DNA from: Streptomyces sp. NBC_01260
GTDB lineage: Bacteria; Actinomycetota; Actinomycetes; Streptomycetales; Streptomycetaceae
Assembly (NCBI RefSeq): GCF_036226405.1
Contig: NZ_CP108464.1
Coordinates: 8,370,001 to 8,434,000, forward strand
DNA: 64,000 nucleotides
Reading direction: 5' to 3'
Shown piece after piece: positions 23,708 to 32,406 of the stretch; position 1 is the stretch's first letter; every line of letters starts with the position of its first letter. The notes under the pieces are model-generated. The model was not told where the DNA came from and did not search any database. It was given only the letters and a program-made list of their open reading frames with translations. Both the position numbers and the translations under genes were made by a program.

Positions 23708-24682
23708 ATGACGACCAAGCACTGGGCATGGCCCGTGATCGCCGGGACCGCTGCGATCACGCTCGTCGGCTGCGGCACGACCGAGGCACCCAAGAAGGAG
23801 GCCGCCGCGGACACCACACTGACGGTGACCGACTCACGAGGCAAGAAGGTGAAGCTCGACGGGCCCGCCAAGCGCGTCGTCGGCACCGAGTGGAACGTCG
23901 TCGAATCGCTCATCACGCTGGGAGTCGACCCGGTCGGCGTCGCCGACGTGAAGGGATACCGGGCCTACGACACCGCGGCGCCGCTGGCCGGCGGCGTCAA
24001 GGACATAGGTACCCGCGGCGAACCCAGCGTCGACACGGTCGCCGCCCTCAAGCCCGACCTCATCGTGGCGACGAACGATCTGTCGGACTCCGCCATCAAG
24101 CAGCTCTCCAAGGTGGCCCCCCTCATCGTGGTGCGGGCGGCGGACGCCGGCCGGCAGATCGATCAGATGACCGACAACGTCAGTCTTATCGCCGAGGCCA
24201 CCGGAACCGAGGCCAAGGCCAAGACCGACATCGCGGCATTCCGTCAGAAGCTCGCCGACGGAAAGAAGAAGCTCGCCGCCGCCGGACTCGGCGGAGAGGA
24301 GGTCGCCTTCGCCGATGGCTGGAAGGCAGGAAGTCAGGTCTCGGTGCGCCCGTTCGCGAAGGGCTCCCTGATCACCGACATCAACACCGAACTCGGCCTG
24401 GTCAGTCCATGGGCCATGAAGGGTGACAAGGGCTACGGCCTGGCGGCGACGGACGTCGAAGGACTCACGAAGATCGGCGACGCCCAGTTCGTCTACATCA
24501 CCAACACGACGGAGAACAGCGACCCGTTCGCCGACGGGCTCAAGGACAACGCGGTGTGGAAGTCACTGCCCTTCGTGAAGAACGGAGACGTCCACCGGCT
24601 GCCCGACGGCATCTGGATGTTCGGCGGCACCGCGTCGATGACCCAGTACACCGACGCACTCGTGGACGCACTGACCAAGTGA
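23708..24682 (+). CDS. Ferric-siderophore-binding lipoprotein
   Basis: ATG 23708 lies seven bases after the ATPase stop. A lipoprotein signal ends TAAITLVGCGTT (lipobox LVGC, Cys at about residue 22). The mature 300-residue FecB/FhuD-type protein shows DGPAKRVVGTEWNVVESLIT, PSVDTVAALKPDLIVATNDL and later DAQFVYITNT and GIWMFGGTAS. These proteins catch the ferric siderophore outside the membrane and dock it on the permease. The ligand (hydroxamate or catecholate) cannot be told from sequence. The stop overlaps the permease start (GTGA). Confidence 0.92.
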   Translation: MTTKHWAWPVIAGTAAITLVGCGTTEAPKKEAAADTTLTVTDSRGKKVKLDGPAKRVVGTEWNVVESLITLGVDPVGVADVKGYRAYDTAAPLAGGVKDIGTRGEPSVDTVAALKPDLIVATNDLSDSAIKQLSKVAPLIVVRAADAGRQIDQMTDNVSLIAEATGTEAKAKTDIAAFRQKLADGKKKLAAAGLGGEEVAFADGWKAGSQVSVRPFAKGSLITDINTELGLVSPWAMKGDKGYGLAATDVEGLTKIGDAQFVYITNTTENSDPFADGLKDNAVWKSLPFVKNGDVHRLPDGIWMFGGTASMTQYTDALVDALTK

Positions 24683-26814
24683 ACGTGATCACCCCTACGA
24701 CGAAGGCCGAACGAGTGCCGCCGTCCGCCCAGACGGAGGAACCGCCCTCCGACGGGGCGGGCCGGCCGGCCCGCCGCGGACCTCTGTCCCTCCTGGTCCT
24801 CGGGGCGCTCCTCGCCCTGCTCGCTCTCATGGCCGTGCACATCAGCCAGGGCACGGCGACCGTCGGACTGCACACCCTGTGGCGGGCCTTCGCCACCCTG
24901 TGGACCGGCAACGACGGGGCCGGCCAGGCGGACGCCGTGCTGGTCGCCTCCCGGCTGCCGCGACTCGCCGCCGGGCTGGTCGTCGGCTGCACGCTGGGCA
25001 CGGCGGGCGCCGCCCTCCAGTCGGTGTCGCGCAACGTGCTGGCCTCGCCCGACACGCTCGCCGTGAACGCCGGCGCCTACCTCGCGGTCGTCGCCGTCGC
25101 CGCGTTCGGCATCACACTGCCGGCCCTTCCCGCGGGCGGCACTGCCCTGATCGGCGGTCTGCTCGCCGCGGGCATCGTGCTGGGACTCGCCCGCGCCGGC
25201 GCCGGCCCCACCCGGCTGGTGCTGGCCGGTTCGGCCCTCATGCTCGGGCTCAGCGGCCTGAGCCAGATGCTGCTGCTCCTGCGCCCCCAGCAGACGACCG
25301 GCCTCTACGCATGGGGCAACGGCTCCGTCGCGCAGATCGGCATGGAGACGATCGATCAGCTCGCCCCGGTCGCGCTGCTGGCGCTGGCCGGACTCATCGC
25401 GCTCGGCAGGCGGCTCGACATCCTCGCGCTGGGCGACGACGGCGCCGCGGTCGTCGGCGTCAGCCCACGGCTCACGCGGACGATCGTCGTCATTCTCGCC
25501 GTGGTCCTCTCCGCTGTCGCCGTCACCGTCGCCGGCCCCATCGGCTTCGTCGGGCTGTGTGCGCCGGCGATCGTCCGGCTGGCGGGTGGCCGAGTGCCCG
25601 AACTCCTGCGGCACCGGGTGTTCCTTCCCGCGTCCGCGGTGGCAGGCGTACTCGTCGTCCTGGGCGCCGATGTGCTGCTGCGTGCGCTCTTCGGAGCCCA
25701 GGCCGGTGCCACCGTGCCGACCGGCATCGTGACGAGCTTCCTCGGCGCCGTCGTACTCGTCGTCCTCGCATACCGCTCCCGTGACGCGGGCGCCGCGGGC
25801 TCCGAGGCGGCGTTCGCCCGTCTCCGCGGCCGCCGAGCCTTCGTCGTCACCCTCGTGGCGGTGGCCGGGGCGCTGGTCACCGCTGTCGTCGCGTCGACGC
25901 TCCTCGGCGACGCGCCCCTGCTGCTCGGCGACGTGGCGAACTGGCTCATGGGCAGGTCGGGAACGTTCGTCTCGTTCGTCCTCGACACCCGGATGCCGCG
26001 GATCGCCGCGGCGCTGCTCGCCGGAGCCGCTCTGGCGGTCGCGGGGACGGTGGTGCAGGCGGTCTCGCGCAACCCGCTGGCCGAACCCGGCATCCTCGGG
26101 GTCGTCGGGGGAGCGGGAGTCGGCGCTGTCATCACGTTGACCGCCATCCCGCTCGCGAGCTTCTGGCTGGTCGGCGGATCGGCACTGGCCGGGGCCGCGG
26201 CCGCGGCCGTGCTGGTCTTCGGGCTCGCGGCACGGCGCGGACTGGAGCAGAACCGGCTGGTGCTGATCGGTATCGGTGTCTCCGCGGGGGCGGCCGCCCT
26301 GGTCAGCCTGCTCATCGTGCTGACCGACCCGTACAACGGGACGAAGGCCCTCACCTGGCTCTCCGGCTCGACCTACGGACGCTCGTTCCCCGAAGTCCTC
26401 CCGGTGCTCGGTGCGTTGGCCGTGGCACTGCCGATTCTCGCGGTGCGGCGCCGCGAACTCGATCTCATCGGCCTGGACGCCGACACTCCGAGACTGCTCG
26501 GCATCCGGCTCGGCACGACGCGTCTGGGACTGCTCGTCATCGCCGTCGTGCTCACCGCCGCGGCGGTTGCGGCGGTCGGTGTCATCGGCTTCGTCGGACT
26601 CGTGGCACCGCACGCGGCCCGTGCCGCTGTGGGCCAGCGGCACGGACGGGTGCTGCCGGTCGCCGCGCTGATGGGGGCCCTGCTGGTGGTCGTCGCCGAC
26701 ACAGTCGGCCGTACGGTCATCGCGCCCGCACAGATTCCGGTGGGAATCGTCACGGCGGTGATCGGCGCCCCGTACTTCGGCTGGCTGCTGTGGCGGTCCA
26801 ACTCCGGCAGATAG
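24679..26814 (+). CDS. Fused double-domain siderophore ABC permease (FhuB-like)
   Basis: GTG 24679 overlaps the previous stop by four bases. The 711-residue protein is two FecCD permeases in tandem. Each has the family's early motif (SRLPRLAAGLVVGCTLGTAG and TRMPRIAAALLAGAALAVAG), a G-x-x-SQN/SRNPLA-like loop (SVSRNVLASPDTL and AVSRNPLAEPGIL), and the coupling motif (AGPIGFVGLCAPAIVRLAGG and VGVIGFVGLVAPHAARAAVG). About 18-20 membrane helices are expected. A single chain supplies both halves of the channel, so no second permease gene is needed. Confidence 0.93.
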   Translation: MNVITPTTKAERVPPSAQTEEPPSDGAGRPARRGPLSLLVLGALLALLALMAVHISQGTATVGLHTLWRAFATLWTGNDGAGQADAVLVASRLPRLAAGLVVGCTLGTAGAALQSVSRNVLASPDTLAVNAGAYLAVVAVAAFGITLPALPAGGTALIGGLLAAGIVLGLARAGAGPTRLVLAGSALMLGLSGLSQMLLLLRPQQTTGLYAWGNGSVAQIGMETIDQLAPVALLALAGLIALGRRLDILALGDDGAAVVGVSPRLTRTIVVILAVVLSAVAVTVAGPIGFVGLCAPAIVRLAGGRVPELLRHRVFLPASAVAGVLVVLGADVLLRALFGAQAGATVPTGIVTSFLGAVVLVVLAYRSRDAGAAGSEAAFARLRGRRAFVVTLVAVAGALVTAVVASTLLGDAPLLLGDVANWLMGRSGTFVSFVLDTRMPRIAAALLAGAALAVAGTVVQAVSRNPLAEPGILGVVGGAGVGAVITLTAIPLASFWLVGGSALAGAAAAAVLVFGLAARRGLEQNRLVLIGIGVSAGAAALVSLLIVLTDPYNGTKALTWLSGSTYGRSFPEVLPVLGALAVALPILAVRRRELDLIGLDADTPRLLGIRLGTTRLGLLVIAVVLTAAAVAAVGVIGFVGLVAPHAARAAVGQRHGRVLPVAALMGALLVVVADTVGRTVIAPAQIPVGIVTAVIGAPYFGWLLWRSNSGR

Positions 26815-26851
26815 CAGGGCCGTTCCGGGTCGGTGCACGGCCGCGCCCGGG

Positions 26852-26870
26852 GGGAGCCGGTCAGGCTCCC
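26852..26870. terminator. Bidirectional hairpin between permease and flavoprotein genes
   Basis: GGGAGCC (26852-26858) pairs perfectly with GGCTCCC (26864-26870) across a 5-base loop, in the 63-base gap between the convergent stops at 26814 and 26878. It probably ends transcription from both sides. Confidence 0.65.
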
Positions 26871-26877
26871 GCGCGGT

Positions 26878-27459
26878 TCACGCGGCGGCCGGCCCGGCGG
26901 CCCGCTCCCAGGTCTCCGGCGACCACAGTCCCGAGCGGCGGAGGGCCGCCGGGCAGTGGCGGAAGATCTCGTCGATCTCGACGACCAGGGCGAGCTCCGG
27001 TCGCCGGCCCTTCACCGTCAACGAGTCGAAGAACGGGGCGTCCGTGAGGACGCGGGCACGGCCGTTGATCCTCAAGGCGTCCATCACTCCGGGTATCAGG
27101 TAGAGCAGGCCCACGTGCGGGTTGGACAGCACGTTGTGGAAGCTGTCGCAGCGCCGGTTGCCCGGACGGTCGGGCAGGGCGAGGGTGCCCGCGTCGAGCA
27201 CCCGGGTGAATCCGGGGCCGTCACCGCGCGGGGTGACATCACAGTTTCCGGCCGCGTCGGACGTGGACAGGGTGCAGAACGGCGACCGGGCCAGCAGGTC
27301 CAGGTCTTCCTCGGTGAGCCGGTCGTGAACCTTGTCGATGACGATCGGGTGCGGCGGGCCGAGGATGCTCCGCAGCTCGTCGGCCGAGCGCAGAGGTACG
27401 GCTCCGGCCAGTACGTCAGGTGCAGGCGCGGGCGCCAGATTCGACAAGGGGTGCTCCAT
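26878..27459 (-). CDS. Iron-box-controlled FMN-dependent PPOX-type flavoprotein
   Basis: ATG 27459 encodes 193 residues of the MSMEG_1061-like group. IVIDKVHDRLTEEDLDLLAR is the family-specific leader, SPFCTLSTSDAAGNCDVTPR the first strand with flavin contacts, LALPDRPGNRRCDSFHNVLS the phosphate-binding loop, and VGLLYLIPGVMDALRINGRA the next hairpin. Such flavoproteins reduce small substrates. The iron box at 27503-27516 in its promoter and its position facing the siderophore importer suggest a role in iron release from ferric siderophore or iron-stress redox. That role is inferred. Confidence 0.85.
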   Translation of the reverse strand: MEHPLSNLAPAPAPDVLAGAVPLRSADELRSILGPPHPIVIDKVHDRLTEEDLDLLARSPFCTLSTSDAAGNCDVTPRGDGPGFTRVLDAGTLALPDRPGNRRCDSFHNVLSNPHVGLLYLIPGVMDALRINGRARVLTDAPFFDSLTVKGRRPELALVVEIDEIFRHCPAALRRSGLWSPETWERAAGPAAA

Positions 27460-27502
27460 GCCTGGGTGAAGGATGCCGCAGCGAGGCGCTGAACAGGCAT
27501 TG

Positions 27503-27516
27503 TTAGGTTTACCTTA
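27503..27516 (-). promoter_or_regulatory. Second, weaker iron box
   Basis: TTAGGTTTACCTTA is a dyad with TTAGGT and ACCTTA arms about 45 bases upstream of the flavoprotein start. It keeps the two TTAGGT half-sites of the DtxR/IdeR box but with a shortened centre. Co-regulation with the transport operon is likely. Confidence 0.65.
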
Positions 27517-27523
27517 CTTGAAC

Positions 27524-27558
27524 CTCCGGGAGTTCCCAGGGCCGGGGAACTCCCGGAG
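27524..27558. terminator. 14-base-stem hairpin after the GH3 remnant
   Basis: CTCCGGGAGTTCCC (27524-27537) pairs perfectly with 27545-27558 across a 7-base loop. It lies 20 bases beyond the stop of the decayed GH3 gene and ends transcription leftward before the flavoprotein promoter. Confidence 0.75.
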
Positions 27559-27577
27559 CGCCGCGGAGGGCTCCCCC

Positions 27578-28365
27578 TCAGCTGCCGCTGGTCCGAGCTG
27601 TCACGGTCAGCCGGACCTCGCGGGTGTGGTCCGAGGACGGACCCGTCCCGATCGCGAACTCTCCCGGCTCCACCGCCGCTCCCACGCGCGGGTGACCGAA
27701 GCCAGAGCCGGCGCCCCCAGCGGGAAGGAGACCTGGGCCCGCTCTCCGGGCACCACGCCGATCCGGGCGAAGCCGCGCAGCTCCCGTACTCGCGGCCATG
27801 ACGTCGCGCCGATTACCCGGCGCACGTAGAGCTGCACCGTCTCCCCTCGGGCGATCCGCTCGCTCAGGAGCTCCGGCGCCGGGGCCGCAGGACCCTCCCC
27901 GGTAGACGGGTGCTCGAAGAGGCCGAGCCGGAACTTCAGCGGCCGACGGCGGTGTCCAGAGTGCTCTCGTCGGCCAGGCCGCGCCGCACGGCCTCCTCCA
28001 GGCGGGGGAAGCAGCCGTCCCACAGGCTCAGGCCGGTCCCCGCCTCCAGCGTCATCGCCCCGGCCGCCACCGGGTCCCCGGCCGGCCGCCCCGGCCGGCG
28101 CGGCCTCCAGATGGATCTCGTGCAGCTCGTGGGCGCCCAGCTCGGTCGCCGCACTGCTGCGGCCACCGGCCGTCGCTCCCTGCCCGGCGAAGTGCTTGAG
28201 CACGACAGCCGCCCGCTCCGGCCCGAACTGCCGGTCCGGGGGCCCCTGGACGCCGCGCACCAGGGCGTCGGTGAACCGTGCCGCCAGGTACGGCTTCTCA
28301 CCGAAGCACTCCTGCGCGCGGCCCCGGCGCGGCTCGCGCACCAGGTCGAGACGCCGACCTGTCGG
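27578..28365 (-). pseudogene. Decayed GH3 beta-glucosidase/xylosidase
   Basis: Minus-strand pieces in shifting frames follow GH3 order. REPRRGRAQECFGEKPYLAA with VQGPPDRQFGPERAAVVLKH is the N-terminal barrel. MTLEAGTGLSLWDGCFPRLE plus EAVRRGLADESTLDTAVGR lies just past the nucleophile region. The C-terminal fibronectin-like domain is VQLYVRRVIGATSWPRVREL with LRGFARIGVVPGERA, ending EPGEFAIGTGPSSDHTREVR. The catalytic Asp segment and most of the second domain are missing and at least two frameshifts occur, so the gene is dead. It follows the fucosidase gene on the same strand, suggesting a former glycan-use operon. Confidence 0.75.
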
Positions 28366-28414
28366 GCGGGTCGGGGGCTTCGGCCGGTGACGGGGACGCG
28401 GCAGGCGGAACCGG

Positions 28415-28448
28415 AGGGCTGTCCCGCCAGGGATTGCGGGACAGCCCT
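28415..28448. terminator. 13-base-stem terminator after the fucosidase gene
   Basis: AGGGCTGTCCCGC (28415-28427) pairs perfectly with 28436-28448 across an 8-base loop, touching the fucosidase stop codon. A typical GC-rich intrinsic terminator without a T-tract. Confidence 0.8.
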
Positions 28449-29719
28449 CAGTCGCGACCCTTCCCCCGGTACAGCTCCAGCTCACCGTCGAGTTCGACCG
28501 CCAGTACGGTGGCGTGCGGGTCGACCTGACCGGCGGTCGGGGCATCGATCCACAGGACCCCCGGCACCTGGCCGAGCCCGCCCGTCACCCGGTGCGGCAG
28601 GACGTCTCCCGTGGCCAGGACCGAAACGCGCTTCACCGGTGTGCTCAGCCCTCTGACCGACACCGTCTCGTGAGGGGTGCCGAAGCAGATCAGGTACAGC
28701 GTCCGGCGGTCGGCCGAGAGGGTGCTGGGTCCGTAGTGGTGGCCGGCCGGGAGACCGGCGCCCGTACCGTGGACCGCCTCCGTGTGCGGGGCGATCCAGT
28801 CGCCGAGCCCGGTCAGCCGGTCGGCCTGTTCCTGCGGGATCGTGCCGTCCTCCCTGGGCCCCACGGCCAGCAGCAGATTGCCGCCCATCCCGATCGTCTC
28901 GGTGAAGTAGCGGACCAGCTGTCCGACCGACTTCTGATTGGTGTCCGCGTGCTGGTATCCCCAGGAGTCGTTGACGGTAAGGCAGAGCTCCCACGGGCCC
29001 TCCGGGGCCTCGGTCGGCAGGCCCTGCTCCGGGGTCGCGTAATCCCCGTGACCGGTCATCCGGGCATTGAGGACGGTGTCGGGAAGGACGGAGGCGACGT
29101 CCCGCGCCAGCTCGTCCATGCGCCACTGCTCCTCGCTGCGCTCCCACTCACCGTCGAACCAGAGGAGATCGGGGCGGAAGCGGTCGGCCACCTCGCGGAC
29201 CTGGGCGGCGCGGAACTCCAGGAACCGTTCCCAGCGCTCCGGGTCCTCCTGGCCGGCCGGCGGCGCGCTGAATCGGGAGTCGACGAGTGCGGCGTCCCGG
29301 GGGGCGGGGTGCCGCACCGTGGCGTAGTCGGGATGGGACCAGTCCGAGTGGGAGAAGTACAGGCCGACCTTGAGCCCGCGCTCGCGCAGTGCCTCCGTGT
29401 ACCCGGTGACCAGATCGCGGCCCGCAGGTGTACGGGTGGCCACGGAGAGGTCGGAGTGGAGGGTGTCGTAGAGCGCCACCCCGTCGTGGTGCTTGGCCGT
29501 CAGCACCGCGTATCCGGCGCCCGCACGGGCGAAGAGATCGGCCCACTCCCGGGGGTCGTACCGCGAGGCGGTGAAACCGTGCAGCTGGTTCATATAGCGC
29601 TCGTAGGAGACCTGCCCGTTGTAGAAGGACCAGGACTCCGCCACACCGTCCACGGCATAGATCCCCCAGTGCACGAAGATCCCCAACTTGGCATCGCCGA
29701 ACCATTTCTGCATCGCCAC
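28448..29719 (-). CDS. GH29 alpha-L-fucosidase
   Basis: GTG 29719 (GGGAG upstream) or ATG 29713 starts this 423-residue enzyme. The GH29 landmarks are KWFGDAKLGIFVHWGIYAVD near the start, AGAGYAVLTAKHHDGVALYD (HH-D/E-G-x-x-x-[WY] motif), GLKVGLYFSHSDWSHPDY, and RPDLLWFDGEWERSEEQWRM, where the Asp is the predicted nucleophile. NDSWGYQHADTNQKSVGQLV completes the barrel. It removes terminal alpha-L-fucose from glycans by a retaining mechanism. No signal peptide is visible, so it probably acts on imported oligosaccharides. It is divergent from an AraC regulator 129 bases away. Confidence 0.92.
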   Translation of the reverse strand: MAMQKWFGDAKLGIFVHWGIYAVDGVAESWSFYNGQVSYERYMNQLHGFTASRYDPREWADLFARAGAGYAVLTAKHHDGVALYDTLHSDLSVATRTPAGRDLVTGYTEALRERGLKVGLYFSHSDWSHPDYATVRHPAPRDAALVDSRFSAPPAGQEDPERWERFLEFRAAQVREVADRFRPDLLWFDGEWERSEEQWRMDELARDVASVLPDTVLNARMTGHGDYATPEQGLPTEAPEGPWELCLTVNDSWGYQHADTNQKSVGQLVRYFTETIGMGGNLLLAVGPREDGTIPQEQADRLTGLGDWIAPHTEAVHGTGAGLPAGHHYGPSTLSADRRTLYLICFGTPHETVSVRGLSTPVKRVSVLATGDVLPHRVTGGLGQVPGVLWIDAPTAGQVDPHATVLAVELDGELELYRGKGRD

Positions 29720-29847
29720 AAGGCACTCCCGCGTCCATCAGGCCCGGTGCGCGTCCTCGCGCACCCGTCACACCCGTCCTCCCACGCTAGGAGCCGGACC
29801 GGGGCGGGCGCGTGGGCCCGGTTCACCACTACTGGTAAATTCTCACC

Positions 29848-30618
29848 ATGATCCCCATTCACCTGAGCGAGCCGCCCAGGGTCGCCGCCGTGGGGGTCGG
29901 TGTCCACGGGACGACCGCCGCGTGGGACGTCTTCCAACTGCCGGACCTGTGGCAGCTGCACCTGTACGGCTACGAAGGCCGGCTGACCGTTCGCGGCGAG
30001 GTCCACCCCATCCGGCCCGGCCATGTGAGCCTCGTGCCACCGGACACCCCGGTGGAGTTCCGGTACCGGGGGCGGTCCGAGCACCTCTTCGCGCATCTGT
30101 CGCTGCCGGGGACGGGCGACCCCTGCTCGGTGCCGGTGATGCAGGACGCCGGGCCGCACGCCACATCTCTGTCCGAACTGTTCCGTCGCGCCATCGCCGC
30201 AGCGCCCGCCGCACCCGCCCAGGCATCGGCGGAGCTCTGGACAGCCCTGTGGCGGGTGGCCCGGCTGCCGCCCACCGTGAGCCGCTCCGTCCCGCACCCC
30301 GCTGTCACCGCCGCCGTCGCGTACATCGAGGCGCATCTGGCCCGCCCGCTGGCCGTACCGGACATCGCGAGTGCCGCCGGAGTCTCGCACAACCACCTGA
30401 CCCGGCTGTTCCGGGCGGAACGCGGTGACACCCTCGTCGCCTACATCAGGCGCCGGCGGCTGGAACGGGCCGGGCATCTGCTCCGGGAGTCGACCCTCTC
30501 CATTCCCGCGGTCGCCGCCTCGGTGGGCATCACGGATCTGCAGGCCTTCAACAAGGCCTGCCGCCGCGAGCTCGGCGCCTCCCCACGAGCGGTACGGGCC
30601 GGGGCCGGATCCCGGTGA
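29848..30618 (+). CDS. AraC-family regulator with cupin sensing domain
   Basis: ATG 29848, 256 residues. Residues 1-130 form an AraC-type sugar-binding cupin (LHLYGYEGRLTVRGEVHPIR then HVSLVPPDTPVEFRYRG). Residues about 155-250 are the two-HTH domain (VTAAVAYIEAHLARPLAVPD, AGVSHNHLTRLFRAERGDTL, STLSIPAVAASVGITDLQAF). It is divergent from the fucosidase gene and probably activates it in response to fucose or a fucosylated sugar; that pairing is inferred from position only. Confidence 0.88.
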   Translation: MIPIHLSEPPRVAAVGVGVHGTTAAWDVFQLPDLWQLHLYGYEGRLTVRGEVHPIRPGHVSLVPPDTPVEFRYRGRSEHLFAHLSLPGTGDPCSVPVMQDAGPHATSLSELFRRAIAAAPAAPAQASAELWTALWRVARLPPTVSRSVPHPAVTAAVAYIEAHLARPLAVPDIASAAGVSHNHLTRLFRAERGDTLVAYIRRRRLERAGHLLRESTLSIPAVAASVGITDLQAFNKACRRELGASPRAVRAGAGSR

Positions 30619-30627
30619 GTGAATGAA

Positions 30628-30653
30628 CGTATTGAACGCAAGCGTTCGATACG
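30628..30653 (+). promoter_or_regulatory. Near-perfect 26-base palindromic operator
   Basis: The dyad runs CGTATTGAACGCA / AGCGTTCGATACG, with 11 of 13 arm positions complementary. It lies 72 bases upstream of the DeoR/LacI hybrid gene and is centred like a LacI-family operator. Auto-regulation by that protein is likely. Confidence 0.75.
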
Positions 30654-30724
30654 CTGTCCGGCGATACCGCGACCTGCGGGGAGTCGCTCTCCGCGGCCGT
30701 CCGGCCTTGCCACAGGGGGAGCCC

Positions 30725-31825
30725 ATGCGTCTGCATGTCGACCAGCGCCATGAGCGGGTACTCGAACTCGTCCGACAGCGCGGCAGCCTCCGGGTCGCCG
30801 AGCTGGCCTCCGAACTCGGCGTCTCCGCCGTGACCTTGAGACGGGACGTGGAGACGCTGGCGGCCCGGGGCAGCTTGCGGCGGCTGCATGGGGCCGTGGT
30901 GTGGCCGACGGACCGGCCCTCGGAAGCGGCGCGGATCCCGAGCGCCGACGGCGCGGTGATCGGAATGATCGTGCCGACCACCACCTTCGTCTTCGCCGAC
31001 ATCGTGCGGGGTGCCCGGGAGACCGTGGAGGCCCAGGGCGGCCGGCTGGTGCTGGGCATGTCGGGCTATGTGGACACCGAGGACCCGGTGCAGGCGGATC
31101 ATCTTCTGGCCGGCGGCGCCGAGGGCCTGCTGATCGCACCCAGCTGGTTCGGCGGGGTGCCCGCCGACGGTCAGGAGAAGTGGCTGCTGGAATGCCCCGT
31201 CCCGGCCGTCCTGGTCGAGCGCTCGGCGCCGGCCGGCAACCCCGCCGCGGGACTCGACCGGGTGCGTACCGACCGGGCTCACGGCGCCGCGGAAGCGGTG
31301 GGCCACCTCGCCGGACTCGGGCACCGGGCCGTCGCCGCGGTGCTGCAGGAAGGGCCGCACGCCGCGCAGATCACCGCGGGATACCTGGCAGCCGTGGAAT
31401 CACTCGGACTGATCCCCGTGCCCGGATCACCGGTCATCAGGGCGCACGGCGAGTACGACGAGATGGCGGAGTACCTCGTCGGCGCGGTCAGGAACCAGGG
31501 GGTCACCGCAGTCCTCGTCCACAGCGACGAGGACGCGATCGTGCTGGTGCCCCGGCTGCGGTCGCGCGGCGTCAACGTCCCCGCCGACCTGGCTCTCATC
31601 GCCTACGACGACGAGGTGGCCGGGCTGTCCGACGTACCGCTGACGGCCGTCGCACCGCCGAAGCGCGCGGTGGGCGAGCTGGCGGCGAAGCTGATCCTGC
31701 AGCGGCTGGCTGAGCGGGCGTCGGGAGCCACGCCGACGCCCCGCCAGCACCTCGAACTGTTGCCGGAACTGCGGGTACGGGAGTCCTGCGGTGCGGGCGA
31801 GGCGGCTCGGGGAGCACAGGACTAA
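30725..31825 (+). CDS. DeoR-HTH/LacI-effector hybrid transcriptional regulator
   Basis: ATG 30725 follows GGGGGA. The 366-residue protein joins a DeoR-type N-terminal HTH (HERVLELVRQRGSLRVAELA, SELGVSAVTLRRDVETLAAR, GSLRRLHGAVV) to a LacI/periplasmic-binding-protein effector domain (VIGMIVPTTTFVFADIVRGA, AVGHLAGLGHRAVAAVLQEG, LALIAYDDEVAGLSDVPLTA). Such hybrids sense sugars in actinomycetes. A half-site similar to its own operator (TATTGAGCG) occurs in the polysaccharide-lyase promoter at 38139-38147. It probably governs local glycan genes; the effector is unknown. Confidence 0.9.
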   Translation: MRLHVDQRHERVLELVRQRGSLRVAELASELGVSAVTLRRDVETLAARGSLRRLHGAVVWPTDRPSEAARIPSADGAVIGMIVPTTTFVFADIVRGARETVEAQGGRLVLGMSGYVDTEDPVQADHLLAGGAEGLLIAPSWFGGVPADGQEKWLLECPVPAVLVERSAPAGNPAAGLDRVRTDRAHGAAEAVGHLAGLGHRAVAAVLQEGPHAAQITAGYLAAVESLGLIPVPGSPVIRAHGEYDEMAEYLVGAVRNQGVTAVLVHSDEDAIVLVPRLRSRGVNVPADLALIAYDDEVAGLSDVPLTAVAPPKRAVGELAAKLILQRLAERASGATPTPRQHLELLPELRVRESCGAGEAARGAQD

Positions 31826-31956
31826 GGGCTTGCAGAGGACGTAAAGAAATTCATTAGACAGACAAATCTCTGGTCTTGCCGTCGGTAAGGGCAGGCATCA
31901 TTTTGTACGTGTGGCGACGCGTATAGGGTATGGAAATTTTATACGAGGGGGTAACC

Positions 31957-32280
31957 GTGAAATTTGTTGTCATTATTTCCGGCATTCTCGTCGTGGGCAC
32001 CATTGCCTACATTGTTCACCTCTTCATTCGTGGCCATAAGATCGAGACGCACGGGCGGGACATTAAGGCCCTGGTGGAGGATGTTCGCCATGTCGGCACA
32101 AATGACAGCGGATCCTTCGAAATAGCATATCGTCTTTCATGGTGCGAGGGTGACGTGACGAGACGCGTGGATGGCCGGGATACTATTCCCGCCTCCCGCA
32201 TGTCAAAGGTACGGAAGGGCTGCGAGGTTGATATCAAATACCTGGACGATGCTCATATTCTGTTTATTTTCGACACGTAG
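31957..32280 (+). CDS. AT-rich, membrane-anchored DUF3592-like protein
   Basis: GTG 31957 follows GAGGGGG at a good distance; an upstream ATG at 31930 lacks one. The 107-residue product has one N-terminal membrane helix (KFVVIISGILVVGTIAYIVH) and then a soluble domain: DIKALVEDVRHVGTNDSGSF, IAYRLSWCEGDVTRRVDGRD and GCEVDIKYLDDAHILF. The order matches DUF3592: variable linker, V-x-x-x-Y/F strand, a T/R-x-x-x-G-x-x turn, G-x-x-V-x-V-x-Y-x-x strand. Codon use is far less GC-rich than the neighbours (many AAA, ATT, TTT), which points to recent acquisition. A possible promoter is TTGTAC (31903) with TAGGGT (31924). Confidence 0.75.
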   Translation: MKFVVIISGILVVGTIAYIVHLFIRGHKIETHGRDIKALVEDVRHVGTNDSGSFEIAYRLSWCEGDVTRRVDGRDTIPASRMSKVRKGCEVDIKYLDDAHILFIFDT

Positions 32281-32283
32281 AAA

Positions 32284-32406
32284 ATGCGGGAGGATTTCGA
32301 GCCGGTTCGATCCTCGACCCACTGTGAAGTCGTCCCGATCAACGGTCCCCGCTACCGGCTGAAGAACCGCCTCCAGGTCATTGAGAGCGAGACGGATGTG
32401 GCCTGA
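32284..32406 (+). CDS. Possible 40-residue peptide, perhaps an IstB-like tail
   Basis: ATG 32284, four bases after the previous stop, encodes 40 residues: MREDFEPVRSSTHCEVVPIN, then GPRYRLKNRLQVIESETDVA. The 'H-x-E-V-V-x-I-x-G-x-x-YRLK' arrangement resembles the C-terminal end of IS21 helper ATPases (IstB), so this could be a transposon scrap. It could also be a small peptide cotranscribed with the membrane protein. Evidence is thin. Confidence 0.3.
   Translation: MREDFEPVRSSTHCEVVPINGPRYRLKNRLQVIESETDVA

Noticed and set aside
24493..26838. 781-residue minus-strand open frame antisense to the permease
   Set aside because: Low-complexity Arg/Gln/Gly/Glu-rich product mirroring the GC-biased codons of the fused permease, which has clear FecCD motifs.
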